A program made the position numbers and the translations under genes. A stretch of DNA of 64,000 nt from Alphaproteobacteria bacterium (lineage in GTDB: Bacteria; Pseudomonadota; Alphaproteobacteria; Rhodospirillales; WMHbin7), in contig JADFZV010000003.1 in NCBI GenBank assembly GCA_015232335.1, forward strand, positions 83,842 through 147,841, in the 5' to 3' direction. Shown here one piece after another: positions 42,710 to 51,177 of this stretch (position 1 is its first letter; every line of letters begins with the position of its first letter). Below the pieces are notes generated by a model. The model searched no databases and was not told where the DNA came from. It worked only from the letters and a program-made list of their open reading frames with translations.

Positions 42710-44368
42710 TCAATGTCCAGCGCCGCCTATGGCAATCACCGGCAATGAACGCATCAGGGCGAAGGCGCCCCAGGTGGCGGCCGTGATCAGGGTCAACAGC
42801 AGCGCCACCGCCAGGGATGCCCCCCATGCTCCCTGCTTCAGGGCCAGTTCCTCGAGAGCGGCCTGCGGCTGTTCTGCCGCCAAGGCCTTGGGGCCAAATC
42901 CCAGATAGGCGGCGCCGATCCGCGCCACCATCAGACCCAGGCCGAGAGCCATGAGCAGGGCGCCGATGCCGATGATCCAGGAAAGCAAGACCCAGGATGT
43001 CGGCGCCAACCCCTCATAGGAGGCATCGAGAACACGCCTTGGCATGCCCTGGCTGCCCGCCACCACACCCGCCACGCCGAACAGGAACAGTCCCAGCGTG
43101 ATCAGCCAGGGCAGATAGCGCGCCCAGGCGACGGAACCGCCCCGCCCCCCCAGAGCAGGAGCGATCCTTTCAGCCACGGTCAGCAGTGACAGCGTGACCA
43201 CGCCCAGGGTCATGAAATGAAAATAGCCCGGAACGAAGAAAGTGTCGGACAACAGGCCCGCCAGTTTTTCCTGAATCAGGACAAAGGCCAGCACGCCGCC
43301 CAGGGCCAGGTTGATTACCGCCGCCGCCAGGGAATGCGTGGCGGTCTGGGACCAGTCGAGCGCTTTGAGCCAGCCCAGCCCGCCCCTCGCTCCCCTCGCC
43401 CTGCCGTGAGCTTCCAGCGAGGTCATCACCACCAGGAAGGCGGCGATGGTGGGCACCCCGATGAACAAAGACAGCAAAGAACCCAGGACCAGAACCATCG
43501 GATCGAGCCCCGGCTCCAGAAACATGTGATAGAGCGAGGTTGGCGGCACGAAAACGAGATAAAGGCAGAAAACCAACTTCGAAAATCCGCTGCCGAAAAT
43601 CGAGCGCGCGCCGGTCAGTTCCGGCAACAGCAGATACCAGGCCAGCATGGTTCCCAACAGCGGCAGATAGTGCATGTTGTGGAACAAAAGATGCCAGAGC
43701 GTGGCATGGTCGGCGGGCATGCCGCCCCATCCTGCCGCCCACAGAATGGCGGGCAGAAAGGTGTTGGCCAACGCGATGGCGCTGACCAGCAGCAGTCCCG
43801 CCCAGGCGAAGGCGCCGAAGCCCAGCGCCGACCAGGAACCGCTTCCCGCCTTTCTGGCCTTAACCAGTGTGGCCAGGCCGGGCAAGGCCAGCAGAACCAA
43901 TCCCAAAGCCAGGGCGCCATAACCCGAATAAAACAGCAGGGCACCCTGGCTTGCCTCGGCCACCAACTCCGGCGAACCGTCATAAAGCAGGGGATTTCCC
44001 CAAACTGTACCCAGAAGATGCAGAACAAAGGCGACGAGCATGACCACAAGCCCCGCCCAACCCATCCAGGCCAAAGACAAGGGGGCTTTGCGTTCCTGGG
44101 CCGCCAGCACCAGCAGCAACCCGGCCTGAGCCAGGGTCAACCAGTCGAAGAACACCGCAACGCCGTGCAGGGTGAGAAGGCGGTAGCCGGTTTCTGGTAG
44201 ATCGGGCCTGGCCCATCCGGCGCGCGCCAGCGCCACCCACAGGCCGAGCAGCAGGCCCAGCGCCAAGGCGGCCAGGGCCGCGATGAATAGGCTGCGAATC
44301 AAACGCCGGTCGCCGGGGGCGAGAGCTGCCAAAGAGTCGGACAATGAGGAATGCGTATTGGGTGTCAT
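42710..44368 (-). CDS. Divergent heme-copper oxidase-like subunit I (B-family-like)
   Basis: The 552-residue polytopic protein aligns by eye with ba3-type oxidases. H68 (LTLHGV) and H384 are the low-spin heme ligands. H230 and Y234 (FHNMHY) match the CuB His and the cross-linked Tyr. FVPPTSLYHMFLEPGLDP matches the CuB His-His loop, but with Y280-H281. FVPGYFHFM matches the usual G-H-F-H heme motif, but with Tyr at 382, where the proximal ligand of the high-spin heme should be. These two changes are directly encoded (TAT codons). It may be an altered oxidase, a NO reductase-like enzyme or a non-catalytic homologue. GGGAGG precedes the ATG at 44368; the frame extends 24 codons upstream. Confidence 0.85.
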   Translation of the reverse strand: MTPNTHSSLSDSLAALAPGDRRLIRSLFIAALAALALGLLLGLWVALARAGWARPDLPETGYRLLTLHGVAVFFDWLTLAQAGLLLVLAAQERKAPLSLAWMGWAGLVVMLVAFVLHLLGTVWGNPLLYDGSPELVAEASQGALLFYSGYGALALGLVLLALPGLATLVKARKAGSGSWSALGFGAFAWAGLLLVSAIALANTFLPAILWAAGWGGMPADHATLWHLLFHNMHYLPLLGTMLAWYLLLPELTGARSIFGSGFSKLVFCLYLVFVPPTSLYHMFLEPGLDPMVLVLGSLLSLFIGVPTIAAFLVVMTSLEAHGRARGARGGLGWLKALDWSQTATHSLAAAVINLALGGVLAFVLIQEKLAGLLSDTFFVPGYFHFMTLGVVTLSLLTVAERIAPALGGRGGSVAWARYLPWLITLGLFLFGVAGVVAGSQGMPRRVLDASYEGLAPTSWVLLSWIIGIGALLMALGLGLMVARIGAAYLGFGPKALAAEQPQAALEELALKQGAWGASLAVALLLTLITAATWGAFALMRSLPVIAIGGAGH

Positions 44369-44379
44369 GTGTGCCTCCC

Positions 44380-45153
44380 TCAGACCACATCGATGCGGGC
44401 GGTCATGCGATCGTGAAAGGCGCCGCAGAAAACCGTGCAATACAGGAGATGCGATCCCTTGGCGGTAAAGGTGATGTCGCGCTCGGTCAGAACACCCTGG
44501 CGCAGGCGGGTGATCAGGCTGCCGCTGCCAATCTGAATCGATGCGCCATGGCTGGCATCGACCGCCATCATACGGAAACGATAGGTCTTGCCCGCCTCAA
44601 GCTTCAGCCAGGACGGCTCGAAGCCCCATTGATAGGCCATGAGATAGACTTCATTGCCGCTGCCCGCCGTGTCAACAGGGGCGGCTTCGTGCCCGGCATG
44701 GATGTTTGGCGCCAAGGCTTGCATCGCCTGCATGTCGTGCCCGGCATGAGGATCATGTCCGGCATGGCCTGCTTCGGGTTGGACCGGCTGGGCGTGCATA
44801 TCGTGCCCGGCATGAGGGTCCGGTTCGCTGTGAACAGGCTCTGGAACATATCCCGGACGAACGCTTCCATCTTGCTGCTTCCAGCGTTTCGAGAAATCTT
44901 CGGTCAGTCTGCGGAAGTCATCGGTAGAGGGACCGCCGGCGCTTGCTCCGTGGCCGCCATGGCCGCCCGAAGACGAAGCGATCTCGGGCTCTTCTCCATG
45001 CCCGGCATGACCTTCAGAAACGTCTTTTCCAGATTTTCCGGAAGCCCCCAGCGCCGCCCAGACTCCGTAAAGACCTAGAATGCCAAGGCTGGCCGCCGCC
45101 ACGAAGCCTCGCCTTGTCGGCAGGCTGCGACCAGAATCGAGCGCCTGTGTCAT
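44380..45153 (-). CDS. CuA-domain oxidase subunit II with His/Met-rich region
   Basis: A twin-arginine start (R14-R15-G-F) with a hydrophobic stretch (about 17-37) is followed by a low-complexity region (about 45-165) in which H-A-G-H-D-type motifs recur. A cupredoxin CuA domain ends the protein. CuA ligands are the His in DASHGASI and C239, C243, H247, M250 (CTVFCGAFHDRM). The usual Glu between the two Cys is Val. The 257-residue protein is probably exported folded and anchored at the N-terminus. The His/Met region may bind copper. It lies 11 bases before subunit I. Confidence 0.88.
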   Translation of the reverse strand: MTQALDSGRSLPTRRGFVAAASLGILGLYGVWAALGASGKSGKDVSEGHAGHGEEPEIASSSGGHGGHGASAGGPSTDDFRRLTEDFSKRWKQQDGSVRPGYVPEPVHSEPDPHAGHDMHAQPVQPEAGHAGHDPHAGHDMQAMQALAPNIHAGHEAAPVDTAGSGNEVYLMAYQWGFEPSWLKLEAGKTYRFRMMAVDASHGASIQIGSGSLITRLRQGVLTERDITFTAKGSHLLYCTVFCGAFHDRMTARIDVV

Positions 45154-45207
45154 CGCACATACTCCTTAAGTTCAATCGCAAAGAATCAATGCCCCCTTGG
45201 GGGTGAT

Positions 45208-45567
45208 CTAGACGACAAACCTGGGAGGAAGAGGCTCGGGCAACAGGGTTCTGCCCTGGGGCAGGCGCTCCTTGCCAAGCCTGAAATGGACAGGCTGGGA
45301 AATCGCTTCGACCAGCAGGCAGGCACTGACCTCTGGCAAGGAGGCGACGCAACAGGCCATATCCAGCGAAAGAGCCGGAGCGGATTGAGTATCCTGATCG
45401 GGAGCATGCCCGCCATGATCAAGGCCATGTGCAGACGCGGATTGGGAATGGGGCTGGCAGGAAGCCAATGACATCTGCATCCCGCCCCCGACCGCAAAAG
45501 CGACAGCCAGGACCACGGCAAACAAGCAGCCCCTTCTTAAGCCTCTTTTGGCCTTGGCGAACATGAA
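45208..45567 (-). CDS. Cys/His-rich exported protein (DUF2946-like)
   Basis: The 119-residue protein has an N-terminal membrane/signal segment (RRGCLFAVVLAVAFAVGGG), a His-rich stretch (SAHGLDHGGHAPD) and a Cys pair (DMACCVAS), the pattern of small DUF2946/CopL-like metal-related proteins. It is the first gene of the oxidase cluster, 54 bases upstream of subunit II. I use the ATG at 45567; a GTG at 45606 is possible. A role in copper handling for CuA is inferred. Confidence 0.65.
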   Translation of the reverse strand, partial: FMFAKAKRGLRRGCLFAVVLAVAFAVGGGMQMSLASCQPHSQSASAHGLDHGGHAPDQDTQSAPALSLDMACCVASLPEVSACLLVEAISQPVHFRLGKERLPQGRTLLPEPLPPRFVV

Positions 45568-45845
45568 CTGACTCTGTGACTCCCGCCTCGGATTGTCAAT
45601 ATTCACACAGAGAGCGGATGATTACTTAAACCACCTACAAGATTTAGCGTGGATTGAACATGTCCCCCACTTTAGTTTGTCATAAGCCTTCGCCTTACAG
45701 GTAACTCACTGCAAAGGCGAGACGATCCGGCACATACCCGAGAAAAGCGCTGGAAATAAACCCCGAGTCGTGGCACAAATTCAGGGTCCGCTTCTCTGCC
45801 AAAGAGTGTGGACGGGGATGGTGTCGATCGAAGGGGCGGAAGCAC

Positions 45846-46355
45846 GTGTCCAATTACGGTTTTGGAGGGGGAAAGCCCAAGGCTCCCCAGCAAGGGGTTC
45901 AAATTCGAGCCCGTGTCAAATGGTTCAATCCAGACAAGGGATTTGGCTTTGTGGCCCCCAGCGATGGGACGCCGGATGCCTTCTTGCATGTCTCGGTTCT
46001 TCAAAAATTCGGCCTGGCGATTTTGCCCGAAGGGGCTGAAATCCAGTGCGAGGTCGGCCAGGGCGCCAAAGGACAGCAGGTGCTGCGCATCATCGATGCC
46101 GACACCTCGAACATCCCGCCGCCCCCGCCGCCACCAGCAGCGGATGGACCTTCACTTTCGGGCGCCGTCAAATGGTTCGCCCAGGAAAAGGGCTTCGGCT
46201 TCATCACCGCCGACGACGGCGGCAAGGATGTCTTCATCCATAAAAGCGTTCTGCGCCGTTGCGGCCTCGAAAGCTTGGCCGAGGGCCAGCGCGTTCAGGT
46301 GGTTGCCACCAGTACGGCCAAGGGCCGCGAGGCCACCTGGATCGGCCTGGGTTGA
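45846..46355 (+). CDS. Double cold-shock-domain protein
   Basis: Two cold-shock domains, each with RNP motifs, make up this 169-residue nucleic-acid-binding protein. The first (about 20-88) has RVKWFNPDKGFGFVAP and DAFLHVSVL. The second (about 103-168) has AVKWFAQEKGFGFITAD and DVFIHKSVL. A run of seven prolines links them. Double-CSD proteins are typical of alphaproteobacteria. The start is GTG at 45846 with GGGGCGGAAG upstream. A 278-base gap separates it from the oxidase cluster, so a long cold-responsive leader is possible. A strong terminator follows. Confidence 0.93.
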   Translation: MSNYGFGGGKPKAPQQGVQIRARVKWFNPDKGFGFVAPSDGTPDAFLHVSVLQKFGLAILPEGAEIQCEVGQGAKGQQVLRIIDADTSNIPPPPPPPAADGPSLSGAVKWFAQEKGFGFITADDGGKDVFIHKSVLRRCGLESLAEGQRVQVVATSTAKGREATWIGLG

Positions 46356-46381
46356 ACGGACGCTTCTTCGGCCAGAAAATC

Positions 46382-46410
46382 AAACGCCCCGCTGTTTGGC
46401 GGGGCGTTTT
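46382..46410 (+). terminator. Rho-independent terminator of the cold-shock gene
   Basis: AAACGCCCCGC (46382-46392) and GCGGGGCGTTT (46399-46409) form a perfect 11-bp stem with a 6-base loop, followed by T. It starts 26 bases after the stop codon. Confidence 0.92.
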
Positions 46411-46438
46411 CATTTCTCGAACTTCAAGCAATCAGCGC

Positions 46439-46624
46439 TCAGTGCGCCTCGTTGCTGCCACCGGCATTGCCAGCCAGATAGGTCACGACCACTAGGCCAA
46501 GACCGGCCAGCGCCAGTGCCAGATAGAGCGGCAGGTAGAACTTGAAGACGAAAATGCTGAAATAAAGGGCGAGAACCACGAGGGCAAGAACCAGCGTGCC
46601 CAGGGTTTTGGTAGTAGCGTTCAT
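46439..46624 (-). CDS. Small two-helix membrane protein
   Basis: The 61-residue protein has two hydrophobic helices (TLGTLVLALVVLALYFSIFV and LYLALALAGLGLVVVTYLAG). The ATG at 46624 has a near-ideal GGAGGA seven bases upstream, which supports translation. It is a single gene convergent to the cold-shock protein. No family is recognised. Confidence 0.75.
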   Translation of the reverse strand: MNATTKTLGTLVLALVVLALYFSIFVFKFYLPLYLALALAGLGLVVVTYLAGNAGGSNEAH

Positions 46625-46831
46625 GAGAAAATCCTCCATCGAGACCGATAGGCTCCCTGGAGGAGCCCGAAACAACACCCAGCGTTCGTACTACTTCCCA
46701 TCCGCTTTGTCCACACTTCTCTGATATAAGGTTTCAAGACGGAAATTTGATATTCATCAATCGTCTCTTGCCCTGGCACGGCTTAAAGGAAAGACTGTCC
46801 CAACCAGTCATAACCAGCGAAGTGCCGTATC

Positions 46832-49045
46832 ATGCCCTCTCGCAGCTCGAAGTCCCGCCGCCCAGGTCCTGCCGACCTGATCGCCCTTGGCGACCATTCA
46901 GACCCCTTCGGCTTTCTCGGCCTGCACAAAAACGAACAGGGCGGCTATGTGCTGCGCTGTTTCCAGCCGGGTGCCGGGCGCGTTGAAGTCATCGACCGGA
47001 AGGATGGCGCCGTTCTGGCCGAAATGGCCCGCACACACGAATCCGGCCTGTTCGAAGCCCCTCTGTCCCCTCCTCCCGACAAGGGATGGCGGCTTCGTGT
47101 TCATATGAGCGGCGGGCCGGTCTCCGAAATCGAGGATGCCTACCGCTTCGGCTCGACCTTGGGCGAGGTGGATCTGCATCTTCTGGGGGAAGGCAATCAC
47201 TGGCGGTCCTTCGACATCATGGGCGCACATCCCATGGAGATCGACGGCACCGCGGGCACCCGCTTTGCCGTATGGGCCCCCAATGCCAGACGCGTCAGCG
47301 TGATCGGCAACTTCAATTCCTGGGACGGGCGGCGCCATGCCATGCGTCTGCATCCGGGCATCGGCATCTGGGAAATCTTTGTCCCCGGCGTTTCTGCGGG
47401 CGACGTGTATAAATTCGAGATCAAGGCCCGCTCGGGCGCCCTGATGGCCGAAAAGTCCGATCCCTATGGCTTCTGGGCGGAAGTGCCGCCCAAAAGTGCC
47501 AGCCGCGTTTGGCACAAGAACGGGCGGGCCTGGAACGACGGCGACTGGATGAGCCGACGCCAAGGCATGAATGCCCTGAACACGCCGGTCAGCATCTATG
47601 AGGTACATCTGGGCTCGTGGCGACGCATTCCCGAGGAAGGCAACCGTCCGCTCAGCTATCGCGAGATGGCGCACCAACTGGCGCAATATGTCGAAGAAAT
47701 GGGCTTTACCCATGTCGAATTGCTGCCGGTGCACGAACATCCCTTCGACGGCTCGTGGGGCTACCAGCCGATTGGGCTTTTTGCCCCCACCTCGCGCTTC
47801 GGATCGCCCGACGACTTCGCCTATCTGGTCGATTACCTGCATGGCCGCGGCATCGGCGTCATCATCGACTGGGTGGCCGGGCATTTCCCCTCGGACGCTC
47901 ACGGACCGGCCTGGTTCGACGGCTCGCATCTGTACGAGCATGAAGACCCGCGCCAGGGCATCCATAAGGACTGGAATACGCTGATTTACAACTATGGCCG
48001 CAACGAAGTGTCCAACTTCCTGCTCGCCAACGCGCTTTTCTGGATGGAGAACTTCCATATCGACGGATTGCGCGTCGATGCCGTGGCCTCGATGCTGTAT
48101 CTCGATTATTCCAGAGAACACGACGAATGGATTCCCAACATCCATGGCGGCAACGAGAATCTGGAAGCCATTTCCTTCATCCGGCGCATGAACGAACTGG
48201 TCTACAGCCAGCATGCAGGCGTGATGACGATCGCCGAGGAATCGACCGCCTGGCCGATGGTGTCGCGCCCGACCTGGCTGGGAGGTCTGGGCTTCGGCCT
48301 GAAATGGAACATGGGCTGGATGCACGACACCTTGCGCTATATGAGCAAGGATCCCATCCACCGACGCTATCACCACGACGATCTGACCTTCGGCCTCTTA
48401 TATGCCTGGCACGAAAATTTCATTCTCCCGCTGTCGCACGACGAAGTCGTGCATGGCAAAGGCTCGATTCTGGGACGCATGCCGGGCGACCGCTGGCAGC
48501 GTTTTGCCAATCTTCGGGCCTATTACGGATTCATGTACGGCCAACCCGGAAAGAAGCTTCTGTTCATGGGCTGCGAGTTCGGCCAGGAAAACGAATGGAA
48601 CTACCAGACCTCGCTGGATTGGCATCTCCTGGAAGACACATTCCACGAGGGAACCAGACGCTGCGTTGCCGACCTCAATCATCTGTACCGCGACGTTCCC
48701 GCCCTGCACGAGCAGGACTGTGATCCCGCCGGATTCTCCTGGATCGATTGCAATGATCGCGACAACAGCGTGATTTCCTGGCTGCGCAAAAGCAAGGGCG
48801 AGCAGGATGTCGTTCTGTTCGTTAGCAACTTCACCCCTGTCTTGCGACATGGCTATCGCATCGGTGTGCCAAGGGGCGGTCATTGGGCGGAAATCCTCAA
48901 CACTGATTCCGCCTATTACGGCGGATCGGACGCCGGTAACGGCGGTGGCCAGAATGCCGAGCAGATTCCCTGGCACGGACAGTCCCATTCGCTGATGGCA
49001 ACACTTCCGCCGCTTAGCACCATCGCCTTCAGGTGGAAGGGATGA
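46832..49045 (+). CDS. glgB: 1,4-alpha-glucan branching enzyme
   Basis: GlgB makes the alpha-1,6 branches of glycogen. The 737-residue protein has the typical N1 domain, a CBM48 ([21 protein letters not shown]), the GH13 barrel and a C-terminal beta domain. Barrel motifs are [40 protein letters not shown], the nucleophile Asp in [17 protein letters not shown], the acid/base Glu in TIAEEST and [14 protein letters not shown]. It overlaps glgX by four bases and heads glgB-glgX-malQ. Confidence 0.97.
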   Translation: MPSRSSKSRRPGPADLIALGDHSDPFGFLGLHKNEQGGYVLRCFQPGAGRVEVIDRKDGAVLAEMARTHESGLFEAPLSPPPDKGWRLRVHMSGGPVSEIEDAYRFGSTLGEVDLHLLGEGNHWRSFDIMGAHPMEIDGTAGTRFAVWAPNARRVSVIGNFNSWDGRRHAMRLHPGIGIWEIFVPGVSAGDVYKFEIKARSGALMAEKSDPYGFWAEVPPKSASRVWHKNGRAWNDGDWMSRRQGMNALNTPVSIYEVHLGSWRRIPEEGNRPLSYREMAHQLAQYVEEMGFTHVELLPVHEHPFDGSWGYQPIGLFAPTSRFGSPDDFAYLVDYLHGRGIGVIIDWVAGHFPSDAHGPAWFDGSHLYEHEDPRQGIHKDWNTLIYNYGRNEVSNFLLANALFWMENFHIDGLRVDAVASMLYLDYSREHDEWIPNIHGGNENLEAISFIRRMNELVYSQHAGVMTIAEESTAWPMVSRPTWLGGLGFGLKWNMGWMHDTLRYMSKDPIHRRYHHDDLTFGLLYAWHENFILPLSHDEVVHGKGSILGRMPGDRWQRFANLRAYYGFMYGQPGKKLLFMGCEFGQENEWNYQTSLDWHLLEDTFHEGTRRCVADLNHLYRDVPALHEQDCDPAGFSWIDCNDRDNSVISWLRKSKGEQDVVLFVSNFTPVLRHGYRIGVPRGGHWAEILNTDSAYYGGSDAGNGGGQNAEQIPWHGQSHSLMATLPPLSTIAFRWKG

Positions 49046-51177
49046 CGCGAAGCAGGCCGTTAAAATCCGGAAGCCCCTATCCCCTTGGCGCCAGTTGGAG
49101 CGGCAAGGGCGTCAACTTCGCCCTTTTCTCGGCCCATGCCGAAAAGGTCGAGCTGTGCCTGTTCGACCAGCATGGTCAGCACGAGATCGAACGCGTCGAC
49201 TTGCCGGAATATACCGACGAGGTCTGGCATGTCCTGCTTCCCGATGTCCGTCCTGGCCAGTTGTACGGTTACCGCGTCCACGGCCCTTACGACCCGGCAC
49301 ACGGGCACCGTTTCAATCATCACAAGCTGCTGATCGACCCCTATGCCAAGGCCCTGGTGGGCAACATTAAGTGGAGTGATGCGCATTACGGATTCAAGCA
49401 GGGAAGCCCCCTGGCCGACCTCTCCTTCGACAAGCGCGACAACGCCCGCCACATGCCCAAATGCCAGGTTGTCGATACGGCCTTCACCTGGGGATCGGAC
49501 CGGCCAGCCGCCATCCCCTTCTCGCACTCGGTTTTTTACGAATTGCACGTCAAGGGTTTCACCAAGCGTCACCCGCAGGTTCCGGGACGGATGAAGGGAA
49601 CCTTTCTCGGTCTTGGCCATCCATCCGTGATCGAATATCTGACCCATCTGGGCGTCACGGCCATCGAGCTTCTGCCCATTCACGCCGCCGTCGATGAGCA
49701 TCTTCTGGTCAGCCGAGGGCTTTCGAATTATTGGGGCTACAACACCATCGGCTTCTTCGCCCCCGATCAGCGCTTCATTTCCGACAACTCGCTGGGCGAT
49801 TTCAAGAGCATGGTGCAGAATCTGCACGAGGCGGGCATCGAGGTCATACTGGACGTGGTCTACAACCACACCGCCGAAGGCAACCATATGGGGCCGACCT
49901 TCAGTTTCAAGGGCATCGACAACGCCTCTTATTACCGGCTGGTCCCCGGCGACGAGCGGCATTACGAGAATTATTCCGGCTGCGGCAACACGCTCAACCT
50001 GCGCCATCCGCGCGTGATGCAGATGGTGATGGACTCGCTTCGCTACTGGGTCGAGGAAATGCATGTCGACGGATTCCGCTTTGATCTGGCGGCCTCGCTA
50101 GCGCGTGAGCGCGCCGGGTTCGACGGCGGATCGGGCTTTCTAGACGCCGTGCGCCAGGACCCCGTGCTTAGCCGCGTCAAACTGATCGCCGAACCCTGGG
50201 ATCTGGGCGGCGACGGCTATCGGCTGGGAGGCTTCCCCCCCGGCTGGTCGGAATGGAACGGGCGCTTCCGCGATACCGTGCGCCAGTTCTGGCGCGGCGA
50301 TGGCGGATTGATCGGCGACATGGCCTCACGCGTCACCGGCTCATCCGATCTGTTCGAATGGGGCGGGCGACGCCCCTGGGCCAGTCTCAATTTTGTGACC
50401 GCGCATGACGGTTTCACGCTCTCGGACATGACCTGCTTTGACCGCAAGCACAATGATGCCAACGGCGAGGAAAACCGCGACGGCACCGATGCCAACTATT
50501 CCTGGAACTGCGGCGTCGAGGGCCCCACGGCCAATTCCGCCATCCTGAAACTGCGCACCCAGCAGCGGCGCAATCTGATTGCCACCCTTTTGCTATCGCA
50601 AGGCGTTCCCATGCTCCTGGCTGGCGACGAAATGGGCAAAAGCCAAAAGGGCAACAACAACGCCTATTGCCAGGACAACGAGCTGGGATGGATCGACTGG
50701 TCGGATATCGACGAGGATATGCTGTCTTTCGTGCGCGCCCTTCTCGATTTGCGCGCCCGCCATCCGGTTTTCCGTCGCCCCCGCTATTTCAAGGGTGCAA
50801 AAACCGGCAATCACGTCAAGGATATCCTGTGGCTGACGCCAGAAGGCAGCGAAATGACCCCGCAGGACTGGCAGGTCCCCTACGCCCGCTCGCTGGCCTT
50901 TCTGCTGAATGGCGAGGCCACCTTGCACGACGGCGGCGAAAGCCGTTCTTCCGGGCGCGACGATACCTTCATCATCATGATGAACGCCTATCATGACATG
51001 ATTCCCTACACGCTCCCGCCCCATGCCCTGGGCCTGATCTGGGAGGTCGTCATCGACTCGTCGCTGCCCAGTGGACTCGGCCATGGACTGATCGTGGAAG
51101 CAGAAGAACAATACCCCCTGAAAGGCCGCTCCCTGGCCGTCCTAAAACGCAAGTCGGCCAGCCGAGGTGCAGAATGA
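49042..51177 (+). CDS. glgX: Glycogen debranching enzyme
   Basis: GlgX hydrolyses alpha-1,6 links of limit dextrins left by phosphorylase. The 711-residue protein has the isoamylase-type N-terminal domain ([22 protein letters not shown]), barrel motifs [15 protein letters not shown], the nucleophile Asp in [13 protein letters not shown], the acid/base Glu in [19 protein letters not shown] and [15 protein letters not shown] use the ATG at 49042 overlapping the glgB stop. It overlaps malQ by four bases. Confidence 0.97.
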   Translation: MTRSRPLKSGSPYPLGASWSGKGVNFALFSAHAEKVELCLFDQHGQHEIERVDLPEYTDEVWHVLLPDVRPGQLYGYRVHGPYDPAHGHRFNHHKLLIDPYAKALVGNIKWSDAHYGFKQGSPLADLSFDKRDNARHMPKCQVVDTAFTWGSDRPAAIPFSHSVFYELHVKGFTKRHPQVPGRMKGTFLGLGHPSVIEYLTHLGVTAIELLPIHAAVDEHLLVSRGLSNYWGYNTIGFFAPDQRFISDNSLGDFKSMVQNLHEAGIEVILDVVYNHTAEGNHMGPTFSFKGIDNASYYRLVPGDERHYENYSGCGNTLNLRHPRVMQMVMDSLRYWVEEMHVDGFRFDLAASLARERAGFDGGSGFLDAVRQDPVLSRVKLIAEPWDLGGDGYRLGGFPPGWSEWNGRFRDTVRQFWRGDGGLIGDMASRVTGSSDLFEWGGRRPWASLNFVTAHDGFTLSDMTCFDRKHNDANGEENRDGTDANYSWNCGVEGPTANSAILKLRTQQRRNLIATLLLSQGVPMLLAGDEMGKSQKGNNNAYCQDNELGWIDWSDIDEDMLSFVRALLDLRARHPVFRRPRYFKGAKTGNHVKDILWLTPEGSEMTPQDWQVPYARSLAFLLNGEATLHDGGESRSSGRDDTFIIMMNAYHDMIPYTLPPHALGLIWEVVIDSSLPSGLGHGLIVEAEEQYPLKGRSLAVLKRKSASRGAE

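Noticed and set aside
46898..48376. Open frame of 492 codons on the minus strand opposite glgB
   Set aside because: Antisense to motif-complete glgB; the translation has no domain pattern.
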